Of a stretch of 5,658 nucleotides of DNA, positions 1-5,658 are shown piece after piece. The notes under the pieces are model-generated. The model was not told the origin of the DNA and searched no databases. It saw only the letters and a program-made list of their open reading frames with translations. The DNA is from Bifidobacteriaceae bacterium (GTDB lineage: Bacteria > Actinomycetota > Actinomycetes > Actinomycetales > WQXJ01): NCBI GenBank assembly GCA_031276585.1, contig JAISMT010000151.1, positions 1 through 5,658 on the forward strand. Reading direction: 5' to 3'. How positions within the stretch are numbered: position 1 is the first letter of the stretch; every line of letters begins with the position of its first letter. The translations under genes were made by a program, and so were the position numbers.

Positions 1-2
1 CA

Positions 3-560
3 GCTCCGTGGACTACCACTCCTTTGGTGCGGCGGTTAGAGGTTAACTCGGGAACAGAGCGAGCCCGGTGGGCCGAACCACTGGTGGTCCCTCCCGGAAC
101 GGTGTTAAGTTTGCTGCTCCCCCGCGAATTGGCGCCGGAGCCAGGCACACAAACAGCGGTGGGCCGGGGGCTGGCTGCCGATGAATTATTGGTAGTGGAT
201 CAGGATGCGTTAGTGCCGGATCCGTTTCTGCGCCGGGTAGTGGCTCAACCGGACCGTGTTTTGCACCTAGAACAGCCCTCTTACCGCCTTGAAACCAAGG
301 TGGTGCCAGGAGGGTTTCAGCTGCAGGTTACCGCGTTTTCGGTGGTCCGTGATCTTTTGTTGCAACCTGACCGGATAGCAGCTCAAGGCGAAGCCAAATT
401 GGTGACACTGCTTCCGGGCGAGACTTACGAGTGGTTCTTGGCCCCGGACCCAGCCGCAGCAAGCCGGGGGCAGGGGGCTCTGAACGTGGCAGGCATTGCA
501 CCTCCGGTTTTGTTGGATGCGGCGTCAGTGGAGCTAGCGGCTCGTCAGCAACCGGAATAG
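3..560 (+). CDS. Probable beta-mannosidase (GH2), C-terminal end only
   Basis: This is the 3' part of a gene that begins left of the window; the frame is open to the left edge and 185 residues are visible. The family hydrolyses terminal beta-mannosides, usually in the cytoplasm, during use of mannan or glycan fragments. The visible part resembles the last immunoglobulin-like beta-sandwich domains of bacterial GH2 beta-mannosidases. A valine- and proline-rich strand region (about 75-200) is followed by a segment ending VVRDLLLQPDR (about 345-374). The signature-like LVTLLPGET lies at 399-425, just before the C-terminus. The catalytic glutamates belong to the missing TIM barrel, so activity cannot be judged. 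A TTG at 24 could be read as a start, but codons before it continue the same domain, so I treat the gene as truncated by the window. The next gene on this strand, clpB, has its own regulatory region. The family call rests on motif resemblance only; another GH2 enzyme is possible. Confidence 0.66.
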   Translation, partial: APWTTTPLVRRLEVNSGTERARWAEPLVVPPGTVLSLLLPRELAPEPGTQTAVGRGLAADELLVVDQDALVPDPFLRRVVAQPDRVLHLEQPSYRLETKVVPGGFQLQVTAFSVVRDLLLQPDRIAAQGEAKLVTLLPGETYEWFLAPDPAAASRGQGALNVAGIAPPVLLDAASVELAARQQPE

Positions 561-570
561 ACGCCCGATG

Positions 571-586
571 CCGCCCGCCGCGGTTT
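571..586 (+). terminator. Weak candidate terminator after the beta-mannosidase gene
   Basis: Eleven bases after the stop codon, CCGC (571-574) can pair with GCGG (580-583) across a five-base loop, followed by TTT. The stem has only four pairs and the T run is short, so this is a weak candidate. It is listed because it is the only hairpin-plus-T arrangement between the beta-mannosidase stop and clpB. Confidence 0.2.
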
Positions 587-637
587 CGCTGATGGCTGAT
601 TCAGGTTAAGCGGTCTGGTCCGGGACTACCCTCTTCA

Positions 638-662
638 AAGTTGAGCGTTGTAGACTCAACTT
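638..662 (+). promoter_or_regulatory. HAIR element: probable HspR operator of clpB
   Basis: A perfect 8-bp inverted repeat, AAGTTGAG (638-645) and CTCAACTT (655-662), is separated by nine bases. The core TTGAG-N9-CTCAA has the geometry of the HspR-associated inverted repeat known from Streptomyces and mycobacteria (CTTGAGT-N7-ACTCAAG). It differs mainly at the outermost base of each arm and one inner base. In those bacteria HspR binds HAIR with DnaK as co-repressor and silences dnaK, clpB or lon until heat shock. Here the element ends 30 bases before the clpB ATG and only 14 bases before its ribosome site, where a repressor would block transcription. No convincing -35/-10 pair could be placed. 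hspR itself is not in the window. Confidence 0.8.
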
Positions 663-676
663 AGTTGATTGTCAGC

Positions 677-684
677 GAGAGGGG
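677..684 (+). promoter_or_regulatory. Ribosome binding site of clpB
   Basis: GAGAGGGG lies eight bases before the ATG at 693 and is a good Shine-Dalgarno match. It decides the start: an in-frame TTG at 669 lies upstream of this site and would add eight residues foreign to the family, whereas the ATG gives the usual ClpB beginning [10 protein letters not shown]. Confidence 0.75.
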
Positions 685-692
685 ATACCACC

Positions 693-3356
693 ATGGACAT
701 TGAGAAGCTCACCACCAAATCACGGGCCGCACTCCAAGACGCCATCCAGCAAGCAGCGGCCGCCGGAAACCCCACCGTAGAGCCGCTGCATCTACTGAAT
801 GCCCTCTGGTTAGACCAAGGCGGACTGGCTCTACGGCTAGCGGAGGCAGCCAAAGCTCAAACCCAAAGCATCGGCAGCGCAACGCGCGTGGCCTTAGCGG
901 CTCTCCCGGCGGCATCGGGCGCTTCCACCGGCCAACCCCAAGTGGGCCGCCAACTGTTAACTGCCCTCGACGCGGCCCAAAAACTGGCCGACGCCCAAGG
1001 TGACAACTACATCTCGGCCGAAGTGCTACTGCTGGCGCTCGCCGGGCAGGAAGGTAAAGCCGGGGAAATCCTGCGTCAACACGGTGCCACCCCCGAGGCC
1101 TTAACCGCTGCGCTGCCGGAAGTCCGGGGCGGGCAAAAAGTCCAAAGCGCCAACCCAGAAGGGACCTTTGACGCCCTGGGACAATACGGCCGCGACCTCA
1201 CCGCTGCCGCCCGGGAAGGCCAACTGGACCCCGTGATAGGCCGCGACCAAGAAATCCGCCGCGTAGTGCAAGTCTTGTCCCGGCGCACCAAAAACAACCC
1301 GGTCTTGATAGGCGAGCCAGGAGTAGGGAAAACCGCCGTAGTCGAAGGCCTAGCCCAACGCATCGTCAAAGGCGACGTACCGGAAGCTCTGATAGGTAAA
1401 CAACTCATCGCCTTAGACCTGAGCTCTATGGTGGCCGGTGCCAAATATCGGGGCGAATTTGAAGAACGCCTCAAAGCGGTCCTCAGCGAGATCCGCGATT
1501 CGGACGGCCAAGTTATTACCTTTATTGACGAGCTGCACACCGTGGTGGGTGCGGGGGCCGCTGAAGGTGCCATGGATGCCGGGAACATGCTTAAACCCAT
1601 GTTGGCGCGCGGTGAACTGCGCATGGTAGGCGCCACCACACTAGACGAATACCGGGAACGGATCGAGAAAGACCCGGCCCTGGAACGTCGTTTCCAGCAG
1701 GTATACGTGGGAGAACCCTCAGTAGAAGACACCATAACCATTCTGCGCGGCATAGCTCCCCGCTATGAAGCCCACCACCACGTGACCATCTCGGATTCCG
1801 CGTTAGTAGCCGCCGCCACGCTTTCCGACCGGTACATTACCGGACGCCAGCTGCCAGACAAAGCCATTGATTTGATGGACGAGGCCGCTTCCCGCCTGCG
1901 CATGGAACTAACCTCCAACCCGGTAGAAATTGACCAACTGCAACGCAACGTGTTCCGCCTCGAAATGGAGGAGCAATACCTGCTGGACACGGTCAAAGGC
2001 AAAGAGAAAAAACTAGACGCGTCTTCCTTGGAACGGTTGGCTAAGCTGCGGTCTGATCTGGCGGACCGCCGGGAGGAACTGGCTGCTCTTACCGCCCGTT
2101 GGGAACAAGAAAAAGCGGACCGTAACCAGGTGGGTGACCTGCGGGCCCGTTTGGACCAGCTCACTACCGCCGCCGAACAAGCCGAGAACCGGGGTGATTT
2201 AGCGGAGGCCTCTCGCCTGCGCTTTGGGGAGATCCCGCCGGTACAGGCGGCTTTGGTGGCTGCAGAACAGTCCCAAGGCGGGGAAGGACCAGAGAGTTTA
2301 GCGCCCGATGACGCTGCCCAACTGCCGAACGCAGCCGTTCCGTTGGTGCCAGACAAAGTAGGGCCGGACGAAGTAGCGGAAGTGGTCTCTTCCTGGACCG
2401 GTATTCCGGCTGGCCGCCTACTGGAAGGCGAAACGGCCAAGTTGCTGCGCATGGAGCAAGTGATAGGGGAACGTTTGATTGGCCAGCAACGCGCGGTAAA
2501 GGCGGTGTCCGATGCCGTGCGGCGCTCCAGGGCCGGGGTGGCAGACCCCGACCGGCCCACCGGGTCATTTTTGTTCCTAGGTCCCACCGGCGTGGGGAAA
2601 ACCGAGTTGGCTAAAGCTTTAGCGGACTTCTTGTTCGATGACGAGCGCGCCATGGTGCGGATCGACATGTCCGAATATTCCGAGAAACATGCGGTGGCCC
2701 GGTTGGTGGGTGCGCCTCCCGGCTATGTGGGTTATGAGGAAGGCGGTCAGTTGACGGAAGCGGTGCGCCGCCGCCCCTACTCGGTGGTGCTGCTGGACGA
2801 GGTGGAAAAAGCCCACCCCGAAGTGTTCGACATTCTGCTGCAAGTGTTGGATGACGGCCGCCTCACCGATGGTCAAGGCCGCACCGTGGACTTCCGGAAC
2901 GTGATCCTAGTATTGACTTCCAACCTGGGATCACAGTTCCTGGTGGACCTCACACTGTCACCAGAGGCTCAACAAGAAGCCGTGATGGCGGCGGTGCGGG
3001 GTGCCTTCAAACCCGAGTTCCTCAACCGGTTAGATGACGTGTTGATTTTTGACGCCCTGAGCTTGGAAGAAATAGGGCAGATAGTGGACTTGCAGGTGGA
3101 GTCCCTGAACCAGCGTCTAGCAGGGCGGCGGCTGCAACTCCAAGTGACCGAACCGGCCCGCGAATGGCTAGCCCTGGAAGGCTACGATCCCTCCTTCGGG
3201 GCGCGGCCACTGCGGCGCCTAATCCAACGCGAGATTGGTGATCAGCTGGCTAAGCAGCTGTTGGCGGGCCAAATCCAAGAAGGCCAAACCGTACGGGTAG
3301 ACCGGCCTGCCGGTGGCCAAACTGCGGGGCTAATCTTTTCTGCCCCAGAAAACTGA
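693..3356 (+). CDS. clpB: ATP-dependent protein disaggregase ClpB (Hsp100)
   Basis: ClpB is a cytoplasmic hexameric AAA+ machine that pulls polypeptides out of aggregates together with DnaK/DnaJ/GrpE. The protein has 887 residues. The N domain covers about 1-145. NBD1 (about 160-407) has Walker A GEPGVGKT (207-214), pore loop KYRG with Y252, Walker B FIDE (D279, E280) and arginines R332/R333. The coiled-coil M domain covers about 408-525. NBD2 has Walker A GPTGVGKT (630-637), pore loop GYVGY with Y678, Walker B LLDE (D702, E703), LNR finger R779 and sensor-2 GARP (R838). All key residues are present, so it should be active. It lacks the IGF-type loop expected of ClpA/ClpX, consistent with no ClpP partner. 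It is about 30 residues longer than E. coli ClpB; most of the excess is an Ala/Pro-rich linker (527-554) before NBD2. Regulation is probably by HspR through the upstream HAIR. The gene stands alone, converging on fic. Confidence 0.98.
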   Translation: MDIEKLTTKSRAALQDAIQQAAAAGNPTVEPLHLLNALWLDQGGLALRLAEAAKAQTQSIGSATRVALAALPAASGASTGQPQVGRQLLTALDAAQKLADAQGDNYISAEVLLLALAGQEGKAGEILRQHGATPEALTAALPEVRGGQKVQSANPEGTFDALGQYGRDLTAAAREGQLDPVIGRDQEIRRVVQVLSRRTKNNPVLIGEPGVGKTAVVEGLAQRIVKGDVPEALIGKQLIALDLSSMVAGAKYRGEFEERLKAVLSEIRDSDGQVITFIDELHTVVGAGAAEGAMDAGNMLKPMLARGELRMVGATTLDEYRERIEKDPALERRFQQVYVGEPSVEDTITILRGIAPRYEAHHHVTISDSALVAAATLSDRYITGRQLPDKAIDLMDEAASRLRMELTSNPVEIDQLQRNVFRLEMEEQYLLDTVKGKEKKLDASSLERLAKLRSDLADRREELAALTARWEQEKADRNQVGDLRARLDQLTTAAEQAENRGDLAEASRLRFGEIPPVQAALVAAEQSQGGEGPESLAPDDAAQLPNAAVPLVPDKVGPDEVAEVVSSWTGIPAGRLLEGETAKLLRMEQVIGERLIGQQRAVKAVSDAVRRSRAGVADPDRPTGSFLFLGPTGVGKTELAKALADFLFDDERAMVRIDMSEYSEKHAVARLVGAPPGYVGYEEGGQLTEAVRRRPYSVVLLDEVEKAHPEVFDILLQVLDDGRLTDGQGRTVDFRNVILVLTSNLGSQFLVDLTLSPEAQQEAVMAAVRGAFKPEFLNRLDDVLIFDALSLEEIGQIVDLQVESLNQRLAGRRLQLQVTEPAREWLALEGYDPSFGARPLRRLIQREIGDQLAKQLLAGQIQEGQTVRVDRPAGGQTAGLIFSAPEN

Positions 3357-3370
3357 CTGAATCAGATTAG

Positions 3371-4120
3371 TTAACTATTAGTAGTGTCGTCGTTCAACAG
3401 TTGCTCGATGGTCTCGTGCTGGAAGCGGGCGATTAGTGCGGCGAAGGCCACCCCCTCGTCGCCATCGGCCTGCCCAATGGCGTTGAGGTATTCACGCCGA
3501 TCCTGGGGGTAGATGGGCACAGCAGGGAAGCCAGCACGCCGGAGCAGCACGTTCATGAGGATGCGCGCCGTGCGGCCGTTGCCGTCCACGAAGGGATGGA
3601 TTTTCACGAAGTCGAGATGAATATGCGCGGCGTGGACAACGGGGTGGAGTCCATTCGCCGGGTGGTTGATTTCCTCTACAAGTGCGTCGAACCGATCTGG
3701 TACCCGTAGCGGGTTGGGAAACACCGTCTGCGAACCGGCAAGGCGGACACTGGTACGCCGCAGAAAGCCCGCTTCTGCGTTGTTGGTGCTGTAGAGGACA
3801 CGCCCATGAAGGGAGAGAATGTCCGCTGCAGTAATCTCGGGTTGTTTTTCGAGCACGTCAGTCGCGTAATCCCAGGCGATGGCATGGTCACGCGCTTCCA
3901 GATGCTCGCGTAATGACTTATTAGGAAGAATCGCATCATCTTCAATGACCATACGCGTCTCAATACTTGAGAGTGTGCTTCCTTCAAGGGCGTTTGAAGT
4001 GTACGTCAGTTCGCTCCGCAACCATTCACGGTACTGCGCGATACCCGCCTCAATACCGTCCGGAAAACGTTCATTCAACTGATTCCGAAGCTCACCAATT
4101 CGGTCTAGTTCGGTCTGCAT
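3371..4120 (-). CDS. Fic-family protein, class II (autoinhibited AMPylase)
   Basis: The 249-residue protein carries the full Fic active site HPFVDGNGRTAR (175-186). H175 is the catalytic base, D179 the metal ligand, and N181, R183 and R186 contact phosphates. Enzymes with this motif usually transfer AMP from ATP to hydroxyl groups of target proteins. SNALEG (42-47) fits the inhibitory-helix motif [S/T]xxxE[G/N]; E46 would block ATP's gamma-phosphate. Its position before the Fic core makes this class II, where the inhibitor is part of the enzyme, and no separate antitoxin gene is visible. The segment around residues 118-140 probably forms the flap that docks the target. There is no signal peptide or membrane segment, so it should be cytoplasmic; no DNA-binding domain is evident. 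The start is fixed by an in-frame TAG two codons upstream, but the ribosome site (AGG) is weak. It lies downstream of two tRNA genes on the same strand and converges on clpB. The target is unknown. Confidence 0.93.
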   Translation of the reverse strand: MQTELDRIGELRNQLNERFPDGIEAGIAQYREWLRSELTYTSNALEGSTLSSIETRMVIEDDAILPNKSLREHLEARDHAIAWDYATDVLEKQPEITAADILSLHGRVLYSTNNAEAGFLRRTSVRLAGSQTVFPNPLRVPDRFDALVEEINHPANGLHPVVHAAHIHLDFVKIHPFVDGNGRTARILMNVLLRRAGFPAVPIYPQDRREYLNAIGQADGDEGVAFAALIARFQHETIEQLLNDDTTNS

Positions 4121-4256
4121 TTTTGCCTAATGTTGGCGTACGGTTTCAGGGTTCATATTTTGTTCATTTCCCGCTGGAAGGGAATGCCTCCATCCCACAC
4201 TCAGCTACCGTAACCCTATCCAGGCTGCCGCTTGGGCAGAGCACAAACAGCGCTTA
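4121..4256 (-). promoter_or_regulatory. fic upstream region with a GTTCAT direct repeat
   Basis: This 136-base gap separates tRNA-Ser from fic. It contains no gene. An AT-rich patch holds two copies of GTTCAT (4151-4156 and 4162-4167, plus-strand reading) exactly 11 bases apart, about one helical turn. On the coding strand, TATGAA (4157-4152) is a possible -10 for fic, with only a poor -35 (CTTCCA) 17 bases upstream. A short inverted repeat TTCCC/GGGAA spans 4168-4184, and another, CTGCC/GGCAG, spans 4225-4239; neither is followed by a T run on the minus strand, so neither is a convincing terminator for the tRNA transcript. Confidence 0.3.
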
Positions 4257-4348
4257 TGGCGGAGGCGGCGGGATTTGAACCCGCGAGGGGGTTCAAACCC
4301 CCAACCCGCTTAGCAGGCGGGCGCCATAGGCCTCTAGGCGACGCCTCC
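4257..4348 (-). tRNA. tRNA-Ser (anticodon GCU)
   Basis: Read on the minus strand, the gene folds as a class II tRNA: acceptor GGAGGCG/CGCCTCC, D arm with GCC/GGC, and anticodon stem CCCGC/GCGGG. The loop CTGCTAA gives anticodon GCT (4314-4312). A long variable arm with stem GGGGG/CCCCC and a T arm GCGGG-TTCAAAT-CCCGC follow. The long variable arm is the serine identity feature, and GCU reads AGC/AGU codons. The discriminator is G (4260), and CCA follows directly in the genome (4259-4257), included in this span. It is the second gene of a pair, 24 bases after tRNA-Arg. Confidence 0.96.
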
Positions 4349-4357
4349 GGACATACT

Positions 4358-4370
4358 CCCCCAAAGGGGG
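4358..4370 (-). other. Short hairpin between the two tRNA genes
   Basis: CCCCC-TTT-GGGGG (minus-strand reading) forms a five-pair GC stem with a three-base loop in the 24-base spacer between tRNA-Arg and tRNA-Ser. It has no T run after it, so it is unlikely to stop transcription. It may help separate or process the two tRNA precursors; this is inference. Confidence 0.35.
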
Positions 4371-4372
4371 CG

Positions 4373-4445
4373 CGCGCCTGAAGGGATTCGAACCCCCAAC
4401 CTTCTGATCCGTAGTCAGATGCTCTATCCGTTGAGCTACAGGCGC
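4373..4445 (-). tRNA. tRNA-Arg (anticodon ACG)
   Basis: The 73-base gene has a perfect seven-pair acceptor stem GCGCCTG/CAGGCGC, D stem GCTC/GAGC, and anticodon stem TCTGA/TCAGA. The loop CTACGGA gives anticodon ACG (4412-4410). The T arm is GGGGG-TTCGAAT-CCCTT, with two G-U pairs at its base. A34 is expected to be converted to inosine by TadA, so that the tRNA reads CGU, CGC and CGA. The discriminator is G (4373) and the next bases are CGC, so CCA is not encoded and must be added enzymatically, unlike in the adjacent tRNA-Ser. It is the promoter-proximal gene of the pair. Confidence 0.96.
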
Positions 4446-4473
4446 TGACAGCCTCAAACAAGGCCAGCGCATT

Positions 4474-4503
4474 ACTCTACCCGCCGCCTCCCTTGGACGG
4501 CAA
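4474..4503 (-). promoter_or_regulatory. Probable promoter of the tRNA-Arg/tRNA-Ser pair
   Basis: On the minus strand TTGCCG (4503-4498) and TAGAGT (4479-4474) are separated by 18 bases and each matches four of six positions of the sigma-70-type consensus. Transcription would start near 4467, giving a leader of about 22 bases before mature tRNA-Arg at 4445, a typical arrangement for tRNA genes. Confidence 0.5.
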
Positions 4504-4532
4504 ACGTTCAGGGGAACTTTTGGTGGGACCAG

Positions 4533-5519
4533 TTACAGATCGGTGGGATCAATGGGAATACCATAAGCGTATAGGACCTCGCCGCCCACAGTTTGGTGGA
4601 TCACACGGGCGATGCCGGCTAGAAGGTTAGCCATTTGAGCTCGGGTTTGGCAGTGGTCAGCCGGTGGGAATTCCATTAGAAGATTCTTGGGCTCACAAGG
4701 TATCCAACGCACGTTGTATTCCACTGCGCCCTCGGACGCCCAGGGCACACCACGCAACGCACCTGGGGTTTGGTCCACTCCAGTAATTTCGATGGTTAAA
4801 GTTCCAGCCGGTCCTAGATCAGCTGTTAAGGCGAAGCGGTCCAAGCTCTGTTCACCAGCTAACGCTTCAGCGTCCCGGAGGGTAGTTTGCCGTAAAAGTT
4901 CGGCCCGCTGCCCGGGAGTCAAATCCCAGCCTGGGATACCTGAAACTTCAGGTGGTCTGGTGGGTGGAGGCACATAGGGGTGCCAGTCAATAGCCAATTG
5001 AAACCGCGGCACTACAGTGCGGGCAGTAACCAACGCCGCCTCTGGTTCCAACCAAAGAGGCGAATACACTCGTAAATCTAGGGCGCCATCGGGCACCGGT
5101 GCCACCATAATGCCTGAATCGTAGAACCGCACCACACCACCCAAACGCCGGGCTACCGCGACCAAAAAGTTCACTATGCGCCCCTCTTCCCGCACCGGTA
5201 AACCAGTGGTGAAAGCACGGGAAACTCCAGTGGGATCCAACGTGCCGGGGAAGGGCGGATCCCCCCGTTCCGTCAGGGTGTTTGCAATCCAAGCTTGATT
5301 TAACCCCCGTGGTAAGCCAAGAGTCGCGCCCAACCCTGCCCCCACCGAATAAGGGCCAAACAGCGAGGAGTAGCGGGAGATTCCAATCTCGCCCAGAGCC
5401 TGTTCTACCCGCTTCCACCGGGTGGAAGCCAACAGTGCAATCTCATTACCATCAATGTCGCCACCCAGCGCCAAAAGATGGTGGGTCTCAGCTAAGGCAC
5501 TGGTCAGCGTTTGGGACAT
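4533..5519 (-). CDS. Uncharacterised 328-residue protein
   Basis: I do not recognise this protein. It has 328 residues, no signal peptide and no membrane segment, so it is probably cytoplasmic. It looks like two alpha/beta halves joined by a proline-rich stretch (about 181-197). Each half has a hydrophobic helix that runs into a GG-containing strand: NFLVAVARRLGGVVRF (117-132) and NLLAGIARVIHQTVGGEVLY (298-317). This could reflect an internal duplication. Residues 53-70 are rich in glycine (LFGPYSVGAGLGATLGLP) but are not a standard nucleotide-binding loop. The only cysteines are C275 and C290. An in-frame TAG two codons upstream fixes ATG 5519 as the most upstream ATG start; GAGCGGA, eight bases before it, is a modest ribosome site. 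It follows an unidentified partial gene by 13 bases, suggesting an operon. Codon use is ordinary for the window, so the gene is probably real. Confidence 0.8.
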   Translation of the reverse strand: MSQTLTSALAETHHLLALGGDIDGNEIALLASTRWKRVEQALGEIGISRYSSLFGPYSVGAGLGATLGLPRGLNQAWIANTLTERGDPPFPGTLDPTGVSRAFTTGLPVREEGRIVNFLVAVARRLGGVVRFYDSGIMVAPVPDGALDLRVYSPLWLEPEAALVTARTVVPRFQLAIDWHPYVPPPTRPPEVSGIPGWDLTPGQRAELLRQTTLRDAEALAGEQSLDRFALTADLGPAGTLTIEITGVDQTPGALRGVPWASEGAVEYNVRWIPCEPKNLLMEFPPADHCQTRAQMANLLAGIARVIHQTVGGEVLYAYGIPIDPTDL

Positions 5520-5532
5520 GGTCTAAATCCGC

Positions 5533-5658
5533 TCAGATGATGGTCCGGTGAAAGTTCAAGTAGGAACGGGACGCGGTAGGTCCCCGCTGTCCCTGGTACC
5601 GGGAACCGGTAGCGCCTGAGCCGTAAGGCTTTTCTGCTGGGCTAGACAGCTGAAAAAA
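5533..5658 (-). CDS. C-terminal end of an unidentified protein (partial)
   Basis: A minus-strand frame is open from the right edge to a TGA at 5535-5533, giving 41 residues that end [11 protein letters not shown]. Three points suggest it is a real gene end rather than untranslated leader. It stops 13 bases before the next ATG on the same strand. The ribosome site of the next gene overlaps its stop codon. Its codons mostly end in C or G (for example TAC, ACC, ATC, CGG, CAG), as in neighbouring genes. The visible tail is rich in Gly, Ser, Arg and Gln, as in a flexible C-terminal extension, and gives no family. A second minus-strand frame is also open over much of this stretch, so the assignment is tentative. 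Confidence 0.45.
   Translation of the reverse strand, partial: FFQLSSPAEKPYGSGATGSRYQGQRGPTASRSYLNFHRTII

Noticed and set aside
669..692. Upstream TTG start for clpB
   Set aside because: It lies before the ribosome site and adds residues not found in the family; ATG at 693 gives the standard ClpB N-terminus.
1076..1753. 225-codon open frame on the minus strand inside clpB
   Set aside because: It mirrors conserved NBD1 coding sequence, is rich in Ser/Arg/Thr/Pro as antisense shadows are, and lacks a ribosome site or family resemblance.
1763..2668. 301-codon open frame on the minus strand inside clpB
   Set aside because: It is antisense to the M domain and second Walker A site. The [15 protein letters not shown] string is what the reverse of a [14 protein letters not shown] region produces and is often mis-annotated as a protein.
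3353..3378. Bidirectional terminator between clpB and fic
   Set aside because: The gap contains only a 10-bp palindrome TAGTTAACTA and the CTGAATCAG near-palindrome, with no GC-rich stem followed by T on either strand.
4260..4280. tRNA-Ser 3' end as an integration attachment site
   Set aside because: No second copy of the tRNA 3' end and no integrase gene were found in the window.
4216..4461. 81-codon minus-strand frame reading ACSSTDRASDYGSEGWGFESLQ
   Set aside because: It is a translation of the tRNA-Arg gene and flanks, a familiar artefact; the tRNA fold explains the sequence.
4506..4521. GTTC-AGGG-GAAC followed by TTTT, possible plus-strand terminator
   Set aside because: The stem has four pairs, no gene on the plus strand ends here, and the reverse reading lacks a proper T run. 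It also overlaps the tRNA promoter's -35.
5619..5633. AGCC-GTAA-GGCT-TTT small hairpin near the right edge
   Set aside because: The stem has four pairs and lies within the open frame on the other strand; no plus-strand gene precedes it.
5520..5658. Riboswitch or structured leader before the 328-residue gene
   Set aside because: No known riboswitch core motif was recognised, and a coding frame with plausible codon use better explains the stretch.

Overview
The window most likely comes from an actinobacterium (Actinomycetota) of moderately high GC. Three things point there. ClpB reads closely like actinobacterial ClpB, for example its segments around WTGIPAGRL and [15 protein letters not shown]-type inverted repeat, the operator of the actinobacterial heat-shock repressor HspR, sits directly upstream of clpB. 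The left-edge gene ends like the C-terminal domain of an actinobacterial GH2 beta-mannosidase. A narrower placement, such as Actinomycetaceae, would be a guess.

The plus strand carries the left 60% of the window. First comes the 3' end of a probable beta-mannosidase gene (to 560). A 132-base gap follows, containing the HAIR operator (638-662) and a Shine-Dalgarno sequence. Then comes a complete clpB (693-3356), encoding a disaggregase with both ATPase sites, both pore loops and the coiled-coil middle domain intact.

The minus strand carries the rest, read from right to left. It starts with the last 41 codons of an unidentified gene (5658-5533). Thirteen bases later begins a 328-residue protein of unknown function (5519-4533). 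Next is a tRNA pair, tRNA-Arg(ACG) then tRNA-Ser(GCU), with a plausible sigma-70-like promoter in front. Last is a stand-alone Fic-family protein (4120-3371) whose N-terminal helix carries the autoinhibitory motif of class II Fic enzymes. fic and clpB converge with only 14 bases between their stop codons.

Functionally this is mostly a housekeeping neighbourhood: protein rescue under stress (ClpB/HspR), translation (two tRNAs) and sugar hydrolysis. Two accessory-looking items are the fic gene, downstream of the tRNAs, and the uncharacterised two-gene minus-strand unit at the right. I see no insertion sequence, CRISPR array, prophage gene or clear new multi-gene system. The points most worth a second look are the HspR operator with a third half-site, the self-contained Fic protein, and the unknown 328-residue protein with a possible internal duplication.
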